From contig JASGKH010000002.1 of assembly GCA_047600785.1 (NCBI GenBank), positions 372,001 through 436,000 on the forward strand: a DNA stretch of 64,000 nucleotides, read 5' to 3'. The stretch is from Breznakibacter sp047600785. GTDB lineage: Bacteria > Bacteroidota > Bacteroidia > Bacteroidales > Marinilabiliaceae. The position numbers were made by a program, and so were the translations under genes. Below the pieces are notes generated by a model. It saw only the letters and a list, made by a program, of their open reading frames with translations, searched no databases and was not told the origin of the DNA. Shown piece by piece: positions 63,460-64,000 of the stretch (position 1 is its first letter; every line of letters starts with the position of its first letter).

Positions 63460-64000
63460 ATGAAAAAAACGGTGTTATTTTTGCTATCAGCCTTCGTGGT
63501 GATAGCCGTTGAGGGACAAAACAACGATAAAGCCAAATTTGTCACCCTTCCCAAGGGAGAAGGTTATTATTACCAAACTATCCTGAAAGATAACCGGTTG
63601 GTCGAAGAGGCCCAGACCAAGGCCGAGCCCGGCAAACGGTTGGTAATGGACCAATCGGTCTATAAACTTCCCAACAAAACGTCGGCGTACACCCGTGTAT
63701 GGGCCAATGAGCCGTTGTCACAGGGAAATACAGGAACTTGCTGGGATTTCTCAACGCTGTCGTTTTATGAATCGGAAATATTCAGGATGACGGGTAAAAA
63801 AGTAAAATTGTCAGAAATGTACGTGGCCTATTTCGAATACATCGAAAAGGCGCGGCGGTTTGTGCAAGAGCGCGGCAACTCGTTGTTCGACGAAGGCTCT
63901 GAGGCAAATGCAGTGGCGCGCATTGCATTGCAATATGGCTTGGTTCCGGCCGACAGTTACACCGGATTGATTAACGGACGTAAATTTCACAACCATGAAG
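63460..64000 (+). CDS. C1-family cysteine peptidase (aminopeptidase C-like), partial
   Basis: The first 180 residues of a secreted papain-like peptidase, cut by the window end. A signal peptide (VLFLLSAFVVIAVEGQ) is followed by the prodomain-like region, and then the oxyanion Gln Q88 and the catalytic C94 in LSQGNTGTCWDFSTLSFYES. The catalytic His and Asn lie beyond the window. It matches the bleomycin-hydrolase/aminopeptidase C type secreted by Bacteroidota, which trims peptides. The gene continues past 64000. Confidence 0.88.
   Translation, partial: MKKTVLFLLSAFVVIAVEGQNNDKAKFVTLPKGEGYYYQTILKDNRLVEEAQTKAEPGKRLVMDQSVYKLPNKTSAYTRVWANEPLSQGNTGTCWDFSTLSFYESEIFRMTGKKVKLSEMYVAYFEYIEKARRFVQERGNSLFDEGSEANAVARIALQYGLVPADSYTGLINGRKFHNHE

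Noticed and set aside
1..64000. Search for tRNA, rRNA, CRISPR arrays, prophage genes and intact insertion sequences
   Set aside because: No cloverleaf, repeated spacer array, integrase or transposase gene was seen on either strand; only short relics were noted.

Overview
The window looks like chromosomal DNA of a Bacteroidota bacterium, probably Bacteroidales/Marinilabiliales-like (inference). The evidence is a SusC/SusD pair with a FecI-type sigma factor and a FecR anti-sigma factor, a Ton operon with two exbD genes, a CotH protein ending in a type IX secretion sorting domain, several lipoproteins and DUF4302/DUF5686/DUF2490/DUF6340-type families, and promoter-like TAnnTTTG boxes. I saw no rRNA, tRNA, CRISPR array, intact insertion sequence or prophage.

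Layout. 1-4.7 kb: a DJ-1/PfpI protein, a small outer-membrane barrel, a DUF5686 outer-membrane protein and a SemiSWEET, with a spacer carrying GTTAACCC palindromes. 4.7-9.0 kb (minus): a polyamine-type ABC transporter potABCD, whose potD is interrupted by a one-base frameshift. 9.2-10.8 kb (minus): a GNAT acetyltransferase and methionine aminopeptidase. 11.2-21.0 kb (plus): an ECF sigma factor, FecR, STN-containing SusC, SusD, a HExxH zinc-metallohydrolase lipoprotein and a DUF4302 lipoprotein, which together form a cell-surface-signalled import locus of unknown substrate. It is followed by an AT-rich orphan lipoprotein. 22.5-25.4 kb: a small membrane protein, a two-component pair and a PepSY-like secreted protein. 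25.5-29.6 kb: KatG, ArfB and a double GNAT protein.

29.8-34.0 kb (minus): an RND/MMPL exporter and a TPR protein. 34.2-38.3 kb (minus): exbB-exbD-exbD'-tonB and a PstS-like binding protein that reads into the TPR gene; the second exbD has a one-base frameshift. 39.2-40.8 kb (plus): a second ExbB/ExbD (TolQR-like) pair and DedA. 41.1-44.4 kb: MscL, a carboxypeptidase-regulatory-domain protein, DUF2490 and a small lipoprotein. 44.4-48.0 kb: a 1179-residue CotH-LTD protein. 48.2-56.7 kb: an RNA methyltransferase, FabG, iron alcohol dehydrogenase, a DUF6340 lipoprotein, PBP4 (DacB), an omega-amidase-like hydrolase, a small unknown protein and a TonB-C protein. 57.3-62.8 kb: pta, a divergent 3-hydroxyacyl-CoA dehydrogenase, ackA, ptb and buk, a substrate-level phosphorylation cluster for acetate and butyrate. 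63.0-64.0 kb: a DUF493 protein and the start of a C1-family aminopeptidase cut by the window end.

The Ton operon would energise the SusCD transporter. The pta-ack and ptb-buk genes point to a fermentative lifestyle making or using acetate and butyrate. Two separate one-base frameshifts (potD, exbD'), both at the same octamer GATTTTCG, are either real lesions or sequence errors and deserve checking first.
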